Source: Vibrio maerlii (GTDB taxonomy: Bacteria; Pseudomonadota; Gammaproteobacteria; Enterobacterales; Vibrionaceae). From it: DNA of 64,000 bases. Below, in pieces: positions 9,005-19,388 of the stretch (position 1 is its first letter; every line of letters starts with the position of its first letter). Location of the stretch: positions 35,243-99,242 of the forward strand of contig NZ_QRHC01000014.1 in NCBI RefSeq assembly GCF_003415655.1, given 5' to 3'. The notes beneath the pieces are model-generated. The model ran no database searches and had not been told where the DNA came from. It saw only the letters and a list, made by a program, of their open reading frames with translations. A program made the position numbers and the translations under genes.

Positions 9005-9493
9005 GTGAAAATCTCTCTTCCTCACAGTTCTAAAGGCTTTACCATGATCGAGTTGATTGTGGTTATTATCCTGTTGGGTATCGTCGCTGCTGTTGCCACG
9101 AGCCGATACATCGGCCGTGATAGCTTTTCTGCCATTGCGACACAAGATCAAGTGATTTCGGTGATTCGTCAAGTACAACTTAATCGGATGCAGTCCAATG
9201 TCGACCTTGGTGCGACTACGGGTAATACCAATTTTACCTTACTCGTACAGAGCGATTGCGTGGGATCTCAATCATCTTGTATCAACCGAGATGAAGGCCG
9301 CAGCGATTGGGTATCGGTCGACAATGTGACCTTTTCTATTTCTCCAAACAACTCAACGGTTAACTTCGATCTATTGGGCAACCCTATTGATGGTGCAATC
9401 AATGGTGTGACCATCACAATTCGCTCCTCTGCGAGTACTTGCCTTGTTGAGGTTAATGAACAAGGCTATGTGTCTGCTGGGGTATGCTCATGA
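9005..9493 (+). CDS. mshC: MSHA minor pilin MshC
   Basis: Minor type IV prepilin. I prefer the GTG at 9005 (MKISLPHSSKG before FTMIELIVVI) since AGGAC at 8994-8998 sits 6 bases upstream; a TTG at 8981 would add 8 residues. The leader is cleaved after KG; mature Glu5 is present (FTMIE). Cysteine pairs occur in the pseudopilin-like head (SDCVGSQSSC and STCLVEV...GVCS). By size and place it resembles a GspH-type minor pilin that primes assembly at the tip. Its stop overlaps the mshD start (ATGA). Confidence 0.9.
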   Translation: MKISLPHSSKGFTMIELIVVIILLGIVAAVATSRYIGRDSFSAIATQDQVISVIRQVQLNRMQSNVDLGATTGNTNFTLLVQSDCVGSQSSCINRDEGRSDWVSVDNVTFSISPNNSTVNFDLLGNPIDGAINGVTITIRSSASTCLVEVNEQGYVSAGVCS

Positions 9494-10008
9494 TTCGAGG
9501 AAAAGGATTTACCCTCATAGAAAGCATTATTGTCATAGTAGTGATGGGATTGGCAATGGTGACAATCACAAGCTTTCTCGTACCTCAGGTTTCTCGCTCT
9601 GCTGACCCTCATTACCAAGCCCGAGCGTCTGCTCTTGGCCAAAGTGTGATGTCTCTTATTCTTGCACGTAGTTTTGATGAAAATAGTGATCGTAGCGGAG
9701 GTGAACTGCGCTGCGGAGAGGTTACCGCGGAACCTTGTTCAACTACCCTTGGTGACAATGGGGAAGCAAGCGTGGACCTTTATAATGATGTTGATGATTA
9801 TAAAGGTTGTTGGGAGCCGAATAGCGCCAACAATTGCAAAGATCTAAACGCATTAGTTGGGGAGGCTGGGACGACGACGTATCGTAACTTTCGTCTCGAT
9901 ATCGATGTGACGTACGAAACCGTCGATCAACTAAAAAGAATTGACCTAACGGTATCTGCGAGTAATCAAACCCCCATTAACCTAAGCGCTTATCGAGGTA
10001 ATTATTGA
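9490..10008 (+). CDS. mshD: MSHA minor pilin MshD
   Basis: Minor prepilin, 172 residues from ATG 9490, which overlaps the mshC TGA as ATGA and has GGGG 7 bases upstream; an ATG at 9484 is too close to that site. The leader MIRGKG precedes FTLIESIIVIVVMGLA, with mature Glu5. Four cysteines occur in the globular part (LRCGEV, EPCSTT, KGCWEP, NNCKDL). It probably joins MshC, O and P in a tip complex analogous to GspHIJK. The stop overlaps the mshO start (TGATG). Confidence 0.9.
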   Translation: MIRGKGFTLIESIIVIVVMGLAMVTITSFLVPQVSRSADPHYQARASALGQSVMSLILARSFDENSDRSGGELRCGEVTAEPCSTTLGDNGEASVDLYNDVDDYKGCWEPNSANNCKDLNALVGEAGTTTYRNFRLDIDVTYETVDQLKRIDLTVSASNQTPINLSAYRGNY

Positions 10009-10733
10009 TGAAAGCTAAAGGTTTTACACTGATTGAAATGGTGATGACCATTATTGTCGGGGCCATTTTAGTGTTGGGGATCGCAGGTTTTATCCAACTT
10101 GGAGCGAGCGGTTATTCCGATACTGTGGAGCGTCAGCGAATTCAGACTCAAGCCAAGTTCTTGATTGAAAAAATATCCCGTGAGGTTCGCCATGCTGTGC
10201 CTAATATGTTAGATGACTTGATTACACTAACGGGAGCAGATAGCTGTGTGAACTTTTACCCTATCTTATCGTCTGGTTTCTATGCGATTTCTGGCGATGA
10301 TATTCAGTTTATTGTTGGTCAAGAAGGTGTAACAGTCGCTGACATTACTGGTTTGAATTTCGTCATCAACCCTACGGAAGCAACCCCTACCAACAATAAC
10401 TTTGCTCTGACTGGCGTAACTAGCAGTAATGACACATTTTTACTTCCGGGTCAGGCTGCAGCAATAACCGGGCATTCAGTGTCGAATCGCCACTACATTT
10501 TTGACCAGAGCAATAGAGTAAGTTACTGCTTAATGAATGGGCAAGTCGTTCGCTTTGATGGTAATAACCGAGTTATACCTATTTCAGATATGGGTGTCAG
10601 TGGTCAGCTAAGTTATGTTCCTGCTACCGTTCAGCGCAACGGAATTGTCCACCTCAATCTGGCATTTAGTAATCAACAAGGTGATGAGTCGACGAACTAT
10701 CAGCAAGATGTGCAGGTGTTAAATGTCCCATAG
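10008..10733 (+). CDS. mshO: MSHA minor pilin MshO
   Basis: Larger minor prepilin, 241 residues, resembling GspJ/PilW. The ATG at 10008 is chosen over a TTG at 10005 since GAGGT lies 8 bases before it. Leader MKAKG is followed by FTLIEMVMTIIVGAILVLG, with Glu5. The head domain holds two cysteines (SCVNFYP and SYCLMNG). The gene overlaps mshD and mshP, so the minor pilins are made as a coupled set. Confidence 0.9.
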   Translation: MKAKGFTLIEMVMTIIVGAILVLGIAGFIQLGASGYSDTVERQRIQTQAKFLIEKISREVRHAVPNMLDDLITLTGADSCVNFYPILSSGFYAISGDDIQFIVGQEGVTVADITGLNFVINPTEATPTNNNFALTGVTSSNDTFLLPGQAAAITGHSVSNRHYIFDQSNRVSYCLMNGQVVRFDGNNRVIPISDMGVSGQLSYVPATVQRNGIVHLNLAFSNQQGDESTNYQQDVQVLNVP

Positions 10734-11154
10734 AAGAAAACAACAAGGCAATCTCATCATTGTCGTAGTATTCGTGTTGGTCGTTATGGGCTTCCTGGCC
10801 GCAAGCTTGAGCCGTATTGAGCAGTCGAACAGTGACTCACACACTAAAGAAGTGATGGGAACTCAAGCGGCACTTTTAGCTCATTCTGCTATCGAGAGTG
10901 CTCTTACTACTGTGTATCCACCAAGAGCTAACATTACTGACCAATTTGATGTCGCTGCTGCATGCACAGCGATTGATGGCAGTAACCTGAGCTTTGAGAC
11001 ACAGGTGAGTTGTCAGAATGTTCAACTTGCGTGTGAACAGCGGGGTGGGACACTAGTGGATGATACACAGCTATTTGTTATCGAGGCCGTATCAATTTGT
11101 GGAACCGGAATTAATCAAATGCAGCGTCGCCAAGAAGCGTGGTTGAGGAATTGA
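10723..11154 (+). CDS. mshP: MSHA biogenesis protein MshP (PilX/GspK-like)
   Basis: Protein of 143 residues with an N-terminal pilin-like helix after a basic leader (MSHRRKQQG then NLIIVVVFVLVVMGFLAA). Unlike the other MSHA pilins, the residue at mature position 5 is Val, not Glu. Loss of Glu5 is characteristic of GspK/PilX tip proteins, so a tip place is inferred. Four cysteines are present (AACTAIDG, VSCQN, LACEQRG, SICGTG). It overlaps mshO and ends two bases before mshQ. Confidence 0.88.
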   Translation: MSHRRKQQGNLIIVVVFVLVVMGFLAASLSRIEQSNSDSHTKEVMGTQAALLAHSAIESALTTVYPPRANITDQFDVAAACTAIDGSNLSFETQVSCQNVQLACEQRGGTLVDDTQLFVIEAVSICGTGINQMQRRQEAWLRN

Positions 11155-11155
11155 T

Positions 11156-14100
11156 ATGACAATCAGATTCATTTTTTTGTCCCTGTTGGGCCTAATACCT
11201 TATTTGACTTATGCAGGTGCCGATTGGCCACTACCGAATGATGAGCGGCCGAGAACTTCTGCTCAAACCTGGGATAAACAGAAACCTAAAGTGGAATTTA
11301 ATAGTTCGGGGCAAATAGCTGGTGCTGTCAATGGTAACTTGATTGGGTACGATAAAGACGGCGACTTTGATAATAACCATTCTAGCTCATGTATTGATAC
11401 GGAGTGTAAAGCTGACAAGGATTACAAGTTAGATGATTCTCCTGATTTTGATGCTCCTGAAGGAGCTCAAGGTATTAATTTAAAAGATCGTTCAGGCACA
11501 CTTTCTGGCGGCGTATATAAAGCAACCCAAGAGGTTCAATTAACATCAGGAGATAAGCTAACTGTTACAGCGCCTTCTACACTTTATGCTGATGTCTTTA
11601 CTCTCGATGGCGGTGAAATTATTGTTTCTTCTGGCAACCCAGATGATCTAGTAATTGTTACCAAAGAAGATACAAAGTTCATAAACGCAAAGGGTGTTAT
11701 TGATGCTCATATCCTTTCTAAAAAATACCTTCAAATTAACAACAGCCATGTTTCAGGTTCAATCGTTACTAATACTCTGAACTTTGATGGTGGAGGCTCA
11801 TTAGGTGGGCGACTGCCTTCCGTGCCGCAAGAGCTGCCATATATGTGTGAAGAGGAAATACGCCTTGATGAGGAGTTCACAATTGAAGCGACTTATCACT
11901 TTGAAGAGCTTCGATCGGGAGAGGTGATAGAAACTGATGTTGATACTCTGTATTTGTCTCACAACCACGACTTAGATAAACCAGATGGTGGTCATACACT
12001 TGAGTTATGGTCTCAGAGCCGAGATAGCGCAATTTTTTATGCACCTGAAGTCGATCAAAATGATGTCAATCAGATTAAGATTTTGTTCTTTCCGAGAGGT
12101 TGGCGCGACGGTGATGTTATTGGTGACTTTTATTACTACTTGAATGTTAATGCTCAAGGGTGGCAGCTGATTGATACTAAAGAGAACTTTGATCTTAGTA
12201 TGGACGGCAAGGGCTCAAAAGGTTGGGTACATGAGCAGAGGGAAAAGTGGTCTTTACCTTCATGTATACAAGACGCCGAAAATCCAACAGATTATGCAGA
12301 TCCTGCTAAGTACGAGTTCGGTGTTAAAGAGTGTACATCGATGCCATGTACCATCGATTTTGATCCTTCTATTGAATATGAATTCACGCCACTCGTCTTC
12401 GTTATGCCAACTATAGATGAAAATGATCCAGATACTGATGCTCCTTCCCGTTTGTATATTCAATCCGAGCTCAACTCGAATTCAACTAGCGTTACTATCG
12501 ACCAACATTCAGTATTAACTGACGGTAACGGGTTTCGTCGAAAGGAAATGACATCGATTTCCTATCTAATCATTGAGCCCGGTATTGTTGAGATTGATGG
12601 CCATAAATTGGTCGCAGGGTTCGTCAATACTGCTGAAATTGGAAGGCGTCAAAATGGTGCTTCAGCAACCAATGAACTTTTCTCTAACTTTGGATTGGAT
12701 AATTTCGATAGCGGTGACCCCGTCCTCTTGCATCAAATTCAGTCAAATAGAAACCTGGGTAAGTGGATGACTTCTGGGCGTTTACCTCAACCTACTAATT
12801 ATCAAAGAAATCGTTCTGTCGATTTGTTTTTAGAACTATCAGGTTCTTATGACGATTCACATAACTATGCTGAAGAGAAAGTTGCTTTTTTGGCCTCAGA
12901 TCCTTCAGATGTCTTGTATTCAAATGGCTTCAAGATGCAGTTTCGCAATGATTTTACAACTCGCCGCCAATCAAACGGAGGCTCATTAGCCAATAGCTGT
13001 AATGAATTTGCAACGACAGATTTGGTCAATATTGATGGTGTTATAGGTAACAAACAAGAGCGTTCTGGAGGATATGGTGGGTGGCTACGAAGGTGCGACA
13101 TCGAAGAAAGTGGAGTTAGTTTCATTATTGATGAAGATGCCACTGAACGTGGGCATAAACCAGAGAAAGTCGGTTTTTTTGCCTTTGAAGAATCTCAGTT
13201 GGAGTTTGATAGTTGTCGTTACTTCCCTGAAGCGGTTCAGTCTAACCGATATTATCAATCAGGCAATGAGTGGGTACCTTGGGATGGATACCTAAACATA
13301 TCTAGTAGTGACAATGAGGGTAACCGATTGAATCTTGAACATTTAACAAAAGATCAAGCTCTTGCTTTCTCAAGTTCTATTGTGAGTGGTGATGATAAAA
13401 ATGGTTGTTATTATTCAGATGGGCAGAATTCAAACGGTAGATGTCTTGTAGATGCCACCCGTAACTTATTTCCTGATGGGCCGCCAAATGAAAATGCATT
13501 TGAACCACAAGGTGATGATATCGAAGTTGATAGGGATGAGTATACTTTGGATTCCCCGTTAAGACCCGGTAATTACAGATCCATATCATTTGATGATGAT
13601 AAAACAACTTTGGTTTTGGCTGGAGGAGAGTACTGGATAGGGGAGTTAAATTTTAACAATAAAGAAGTCAGTATAGCGGTAAAAAATACTACGATTATTC
13701 ATTACAATTCGATTAAGTTTAACCAAAAACACAAATTATACCTTAATGCAGGTAAATGGGATGGCAGTGAAGATGAGTCAGGCTTCAACCCTGCTGATTT
13801 AACCTTAATTGGTCATGGCAGCGCTTCTTATTTTTATCCAGAAAAAACACATGACTTACGATTCATTGGTAACTTGTATGTATCACCTAGCGCTGCAAGT
13901 GTTGGTTTTAATACAGGCAGTGCGCATCGGTTTGAAATGACGGGGGCATTGACTGCCCCAATTATTAATTTTAATGCGCACAAAGACAGCTATATTAATG
14001 CGCAACCTTTGGAAAACTGTGGAACTAATCCTAGTCCTCAGATTGATAAGATAACGATCAAACCGTTTAATTTTCATCTGATTTGTGATGTATCGGAAGT

Positions 14101-16069
14101 ACAAGTTATCCTCGAAGGGGAGGGTGAGCTCTCTGGATATACCCCGGAGTTAATTTTACCTACAGGCTTGACACTGTTGGAGTCGACACCTTCAGACTCT
14201 GAAGGCAAAGCCATATACAAAGTTTCTAACACTACTCAAAATGTTGGTGATTACACGTTGAATGCAATTCTTGCCCTAGGTAGTTCATCATTACAAGCAG
14301 ATCCCCAAGATATGGTTTATGTACCATACAAAATCGATTTTAAAAATAATGGTGTAGATTGGGTAGAACCAGGAGAAGAAGGTTATAGTGATCAAAGTGT
14401 AGTTTCATTTACAGCTGGAAGGGAAGCAAGAATAGATGCTCGGGTGTTGGGTTGTAATAGTGGTGGTTCAGAAGTACTAAACTACAACAAAACTCTTACT
14501 AACGATGACGTGAGTATCTTAGTCCACCCAGAAGGTGGTGCTGGGGACTTTTCTCTTACAGATTTAGTTTTCGGCTCTGGTATGACCGATGAGGAAAGTC
14601 CAAGTAGTGTGCGCTTTAATAACTCTGGGGAAGTAGTTGTAAAAGTTACTGATGAGGACTTTGATTGCTCAACTGCTGTAGAGGATGACTGCCCTATAGA
14701 CGGGAGTACTTTACAGGGGGCATTCACACTAAAAGTTCGCCCATGGAAGATTGCAATATGTGAAGTTAAGTCCGAACACAAATCGAAGGTTTTTACCAAT
14801 AGAGGAACAACTGATTCGGGATTAGGTTTTATGCCAGCCGGTGCTGAGTTTAATATCACTTATCGCCCAATAGTGTACGCTGATTTTGTGACTGGTGGTG
14901 GTAAATGTGCTTATCCTATCGCTACTAATTATGCAAAGGATAATGGTCCATTATCAGTTAGTACCTCTGTAGTTTATCCATTGGTTCATGACCCGGATGC
15001 TCTACCAAATATCGAAGAAGGAAACTTCTCCTCTAGCGATATTGATGTAAAAGTTACCACTCAGAGCTTCTGGGATGAAGTTGGAAGTTTCGACTTAGAA
15101 ACGTCAGCAACCTATTTATCTATGGCTCTTGATACTGATACTGAAACCATTGGTCGCTTCTATCCTGATTACTTTACTGTTGTTAGCAACAGTTGGAATG
15201 ATCCAGACAATCAAAGTTTCACCTATATGAATCAAGAGTTCGGCAGTGTTGAAGCTGAAGTAGCAGCCTATAGTTTCTTAGACAATGAAACGACAAACTA
15301 TGGTGAATTTGCCGCTGATCTCCAAGCTGTATTTTCTCTAGATGATGACGATGAACGTATAGTTAATGCTGATGCGGGTAGTCTATCGACAGTGTCATCT
15401 TACACTGGAAGTCGTTGGCAACTGTCTAGTTCAGAGATTAGCTGGTCTAAAAGAACAGATTTTGTCGCGGATGGTCCCTTCAATGTGAATAGTAGTGACT
15501 TTGACGGTAGTACGGAACGCCTTACGTTCATTGAAATATCACCATCACTTGCTGGTGACCCAGTGCAGTTCAAATCTGATGCAAATGATCCTGATGATGT
15601 AGTGAGAGAAGAGTTGCCTGGTGATCACCCACGAGTTGTGTATGGTCGAGTGAATTTGAGTGATGCTGGTGGTGTTTCAGGAAGTCGAATTACCGTTCCG
15701 CTTCAAGTTGAATATTGGAATGGTGTGACATTTGTTCGTAATGATGCGGATAGTTTTACCGATATCGAAGCTGAAGAAGCGGATGCTGAAGTCATCTGGC
15801 CGGCAGGTGCTACGACGACAGCAACGTTAAGTGGAGAGGCTGATATCATTCGTGGCGTTTCTAATGAGTTCATTGCGGAACAAACCACAGAGACTAGAGA
15901 ACAAGTCGAAATATGGCAAGAGCTAGACTCAACAGATAATCCAATGCCGTGGCTAATGTTCGATTGGGATCAAAACCAAACCGACGAGGAAAACCCGTCG
16001 ACGGTGGTCACCTTTGGCATTCACCGTGGTAATGATAGGGTTATCTATCGCGGCGAACCGGGTCTCTAA
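11156..16069 (+). CDS. mshQ: Large MSHA surface protein MshQ (probable tip adhesin)
   Basis: Secreted protein of 1637 residues with a signal peptide (about 1-20, ending TYAG). Two segments rich in short beta-strands and Asn/Asp/Gly turns, about 55-220 and about 785-960, look like related solenoid-type domains. Between them lies a mixed beta region with several cysteines; the C-terminal 400 or so residues (VYGRVNLSDAGG, LQVEYWNG...) match what I know as the DUF6701/MshQ C-terminal type. The role as an adhesin carried by the pilus is inferred from position at the end of the minor-pilin operon and from size. The middle of the gene is visibly richer in A+T than its neighbours. Confidence 0.88.
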   Translation: MTIRFIFLSLLGLIPYLTYAGADWPLPNDERPRTSAQTWDKQKPKVEFNSSGQIAGAVNGNLIGYDKDGDFDNNHSSSCIDTECKADKDYKLDDSPDFDAPEGAQGINLKDRSGTLSGGVYKATQEVQLTSGDKLTVTAPSTLYADVFTLDGGEIIVSSGNPDDLVIVTKEDTKFINAKGVIDAHILSKKYLQINNSHVSGSIVTNTLNFDGGGSLGGRLPSVPQELPYMCEEEIRLDEEFTIEATYHFEELRSGEVIETDVDTLYLSHNHDLDKPDGGHTLELWSQSRDSAIFYAPEVDQNDVNQIKILFFPRGWRDGDVIGDFYYYLNVNAQGWQLIDTKENFDLSMDGKGSKGWVHEQREKWSLPSCIQDAENPTDYADPAKYEFGVKECTSMPCTIDFDPSIEYEFTPLVFVMPTIDENDPDTDAPSRLYIQSELNSNSTSVTIDQHSVLTDGNGFRRKEMTSISYLIIEPGIVEIDGHKLVAGFVNTAEIGRRQNGASATNELFSNFGLDNFDSGDPVLLHQIQSNRNLGKWMTSGRLPQPTNYQRNRSVDLFLELSGSYDDSHNYAEEKVAFLASDPSDVLYSNGFKMQFRNDFTTRRQSNGGSLANSCNEFATTDLVNIDGVIGNKQERSGGYGGWLRRCDIEESGVSFIIDEDATERGHKPEKVGFFAFEESQLEFDSCRYFPEAVQSNRYYQSGNEWVPWDGYLNISSSDNEGNRLNLEHLTKDQALAFSSSIVSGDDKNGCYYSDGQNSNGRCLVDATRNLFPDGPPNENAFEPQGDDIEVDRDEYTLDSPLRPGNYRSISFDDDKTTLVLAGGEYWIGELNFNNKEVSIAVKNTTIIHYNSIKFNQKHKLYLNAGKWDGSEDESGFNPADLTLIGHGSASYFYPEKTHDLRFIGNLYVSPSAASVGFNTGSAHRFEMTGALTAPIINFNAHKDSYINAQPLENCGTNPSPQIDKITIKPFNFHLICDVSEVQVILEGEGELSGYTPELILPTGLTLLESTPSDSEGKAIYKVSNTTQNVGDYTLNAILALGSSSLQADPQDMVYVPYKIDFKNNGVDWVEPGEEGYSDQSVVSFTAGREARIDARVLGCNSGGSEVLNYNKTLTNDDVSILVHPEGGAGDFSLTDLVFGSGMTDEESPSSVRFNNSGEVVVKVTDEDFDCSTAVEDDCPIDGSTLQGAFTLKVRPWKIAICEVKSEHKSKVFTNRGTTDSGLGFMPAGAEFNITYRPIVYADFVTGGGKCAYPIATNYAKDNGPLSVSTSVVYPLVHDPDALPNIEEGNFSSSDIDVKVTTQSFWDEVGSFDLETSATYLSMALDTDTETIGRFYPDYFTVVSNSWNDPDNQSFTYMNQEFGSVEAEVAAYSFLDNETTNYGEFAADLQAVFSLDDDDERIVNADAGSLSTVSSYTGSRWQLSSSEISWSKRTDFVADGPFNVNSSDFDGSTERLTFIEISPSLAGDPVQFKSDANDPDDVVREELPGDHPRVVYGRVNLSDAGGVSGSRITVPLQVEYWNGVTFVRNDADSFTDIEAEEADAEVIWPAGATTTATLSGEADIIRGVSNEFIAEQTTETREQVEIWQELDSTDNPMPWLMFDWDQNQTDEENPSTVVTFGIHRGNDRVIYRGEPGL

Positions 16070-16146
16070 ATCAAGAAAAATGTCATTTTCTGGGCTTTAG
16101 TCAGGAATTTGTAAGAAAATGGGGTATTCAGCCCATGTTTCCTTCC

Positions 16147-16175
16147 CAATGCCTTGCTGTAATTGCAAGGCATTG
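16147..16175. repeat. Perfect inverted repeat upstream of mreB
   Basis: Arms CAATGCCTTGC (16147-16157) and GCAAGGCATTG (16165-16175), loop of 7 bases. No T run follows on either strand, so it is not a clear intrinsic terminator. It may end the msh transcript weakly or act as an operator for mreB. It lies 53 bases before the mreB ATG. Confidence 0.6.
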
Positions 16176-16228
16176 GTACATTTAGTGCAATTTTTTATCT
16201 TCTAATTCTTGCAGGATGAGCGAAGGAT

Positions 16229-17272
<1,044 letters not shown>

Positions 17273-17396
17273 TTGGTTCGGGCTTTGCGAGAGCGTGATT
17301 GTTCAACTCATACCATGAAAGGACTTATCGTACCGTTGTCGTAAAGCTATCTAACATTGCTCAAAAACAGAGAGAAAATCAGGATCAAGTAGATAG

Positions 17397-18287
17397 ATGA
17401 AACCTATTTTTGGCAGGGGCCCTTCTCTGCAACTGCGTCTGTTTTTTGCCGTCATGATATCAGCCAGCCTTATGCTGGCTGATAGTCGTTTAGACACATT
17501 CTCAAGCGTACGTCATTTATTGAATAGTGCCGTGGCGCCAATTCAATATCTTGCTAACACCCCTCGCTCTATGTTTGATGGTCTTTACGAGCGTTTAGAC
17601 AGTCGTCAAACCCTATTAAAGAAGAACACTCAGCTGAGACGTGATGTTCTTGAGCTAAAAAATGACTTGTTGCTGCTTGAGCAATATCAAGAAGAAAACC
17701 AACGCCTAAGAAGCCTACTTGGCTCATCGTTTGTTCGAGATGAGCAGAAGGTAGTCACTGAGGTCATGGCGGTGGATACCTCACAATACACGCACCAAGT
17801 TGTGATCGATAAAGGCTACATTGACGGTGTTTATGAAGGTCAGCCAGTTCTGAATGAGAAGGGTGTTGTCGGTCAGGTGACTTATGTTGGAGCGCATAAC
17901 AGTCGAGTTTTGCTGCTTACGGATAGTAGTCACGCGATTCCTGTCCAGGTGGTTCGTAACGATATTCGAGTGATTGCGACGGGTAATGCGCACGTTGACC
18001 AGATTACGCTGCAACATATTCCTACCAGCACAGACATCATTGAAGGTGATTTGTTAGTGACGTCAGGCTTAGGTGGCGTGTACCCAGAGGGTTATCCTGT
18101 GGCATACGTAAACCGAGTTGAGAAAGACAATCGCAAACCATTTGCCACCATCGAAGCCGACCCTGTCGTGGAATTCGATCGTTTACGTTACTTGCTGTTG
18201 ATTTGGCCAAACGAAGGCCGCAAGGAACAGGTTGAAGAGGCGTTAGCAACAATGAACGCTGAGGGAGAGACACATGGCGAGCGGTAA
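17397..18287 (+). CDS. mreC: Rod-shape protein MreC
   Basis: Bitopic inner-membrane protein, 296 residues, that joins MreB inside to PBP2/RodA outside. One transmembrane helix lies at about 10-30 (LRLFFAVMISASLMLA), followed by a coiled coil at about 68-110 (KKNTQLRRDVLELKNDL and on) and the beta-barrel domain with VVIDKGYIDGVYEGQPV and LLVTSGLGGVYPEGYPV. Its last 14 bases overlap mreD. Confidence 0.97.
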   Translation: MKPIFGRGPSLQLRLFFAVMISASLMLADSRLDTFSSVRHLLNSAVAPIQYLANTPRSMFDGLYERLDSRQTLLKKNTQLRRDVLELKNDLLLLEQYQEENQRLRSLLGSSFVRDEQKVVTEVMAVDTSQYTHQVVIDKGYIDGVYEGQPVLNEKGVVGQVTYVGAHNSRVLLLTDSSHAIPVQVVRNDIRVIATGNAHVDQITLQHIPTSTDIIEGDLLVTSGLGGVYPEGYPVAYVNRVEKDNRKPFATIEADPVVEFDRLRYLLLIWPNEGRKEQVEEALATMNAEGETHGER

Positions 18288-18765
18288 TATCTTCCGTAAT
18301 CGAATCATTATTTGGTTGTCATTCTTTATCGCTCTGATACTACAGACCATTCCTTGGCCAGGTGTGCTCGAGTTCTTGCGTCCATCTTGGTTGCTACTTG
18401 TCACTTTTTATTGGGTTCTGGCGCTACCACATCGCGTGAACGTTGGGACGGCATTGGTGCTGGGTTTATTGTGGGACCTACTCGTTGGTTCAACCTTAGG
18501 TATTCGTGGCATGATGATGGCTATCACCATTTACCTAGTTGCTTTGAACTTCTTGGTGATTCGCAACATGGCTCTGTGGCAACAGGCGGTGTTGGTTGGT
18601 GTGTTATCAGTACTCTCGGAGCTACTTATCTTCTTTGGTGAATACCTAATTCAAGATGTGACTCTGAATACCATGACCTTGTGGAGCAGTGTGATTGATT
18701 GCATCTTATGGCCATGGTTATTCTTGTTGATGCGCCGTGTGAGACGCCATTGGCATATACGTTAG
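18274..18765 (+). CDS. mreD: Rod-shape protein MreD
   Basis: Small polytopic inner-membrane protein, 163 residues with five to six hydrophobic helices (for example IIIWLSFFIALILQTIPW and LVLGLLWDLLVGSTLGIRG, the latter typical of MreD). It acts with MreC in the elongasome. The ATG overlaps the end of mreC, so translation is coupled. yhdE follows after 30 bases. Confidence 0.95.
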   Translation: MASGNIFRNRIIIWLSFFIALILQTIPWPGVLEFLRPSWLLLVTFYWVLALPHRVNVGTALVLGLLWDLLVGSTLGIRGMMMAITIYLVALNFLVIRNMALWQQAVLVGVLSVLSELLIFFGEYLIQDVTLNTMTLWSSVIDCILWPWLFLLMRRVRRHWHIR

Positions 18766-18795
18766 ACTAGATAGTTAATTAAATAGGACCCAATA

Positions 18796-19365
18796 ATGAC
18801 CGCCCAATTGAAACTGGTTTTAGCTTCTGGCTCACCACGAAGAAAGGAACTGCTTGAGCAACTTGGGTATCAGTTCGACATCGTTAAGCCCGATGTTGAA
18901 GAGACGCAACAGCTTGGGGAATCACCGAGCGATTATGTTGTCAGACTATCAAAGGATAAAGCGTTAGCCGGTTTGAAGTTAACATCCGCAGGTAGTGTGG
19001 TTATTGGGTCTGATACCATTGTGGTCGCAGGTGAAAAAGTACTTGAAAAGCCTACGGATTACCTAGATGCTAAGCATATGTTAATGCGTCTTTCATCTGG
19101 TAAACACCAAGTCATGACCGCAGTGACTATTGCAACAGAACAAAAAATAAAATCGGTCATGGTTAAGACCGATGTTTGGTTTAAGTCCCTGACAGAACAA
19201 GAAATAAAACAATATTGGGACTCAGGAGAGCCTTGTGATAAAGCGGGCAGCTACGGCATTCAAGGCCTAGGTGGACGCTTTGTTACTCGAATTGATGGAA
19301 GCTACTATGCCGTTGTAGGCCTACCTCTCTTTGAAACCGAGCAGCTATTGCACGAATTCATTTAA
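18796..19365 (+). CDS. yhdE: Maf-family nucleoside triphosphate pyrophosphatase YhdE
   Basis: Protein of 189 residues of the Maf family. It carries the start motif LASGSPRRKELLEQLG, the SDTIV metal-site motif at about 73-77, and KPTDYLDAKHMLMRLSSGKH. E. coli YhdE hydrolyses dTTP, UTP and some modified nucleotides, a house-cleaning role; the same is inferred here from family and synteny (mreD-yhdE-rng). It sits 12 to 24 bases before rng and is likely co-transcribed. Confidence 0.95.
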   Translation: MTAQLKLVLASGSPRRKELLEQLGYQFDIVKPDVEETQQLGESPSDYVVRLSKDKALAGLKLTSAGSVVIGSDTIVVAGEKVLEKPTDYLDAKHMLMRLSSGKHQVMTAVTIATEQKIKSVMVKTDVWFKSLTEQEIKQYWDSGEPCDKAGSYGIQGLGGRFVTRIDGSYYAVVGLPLFETEQLLHEFI

Positions 19366-19388
19366 AATTTCCTACATTGAGGTGCACT

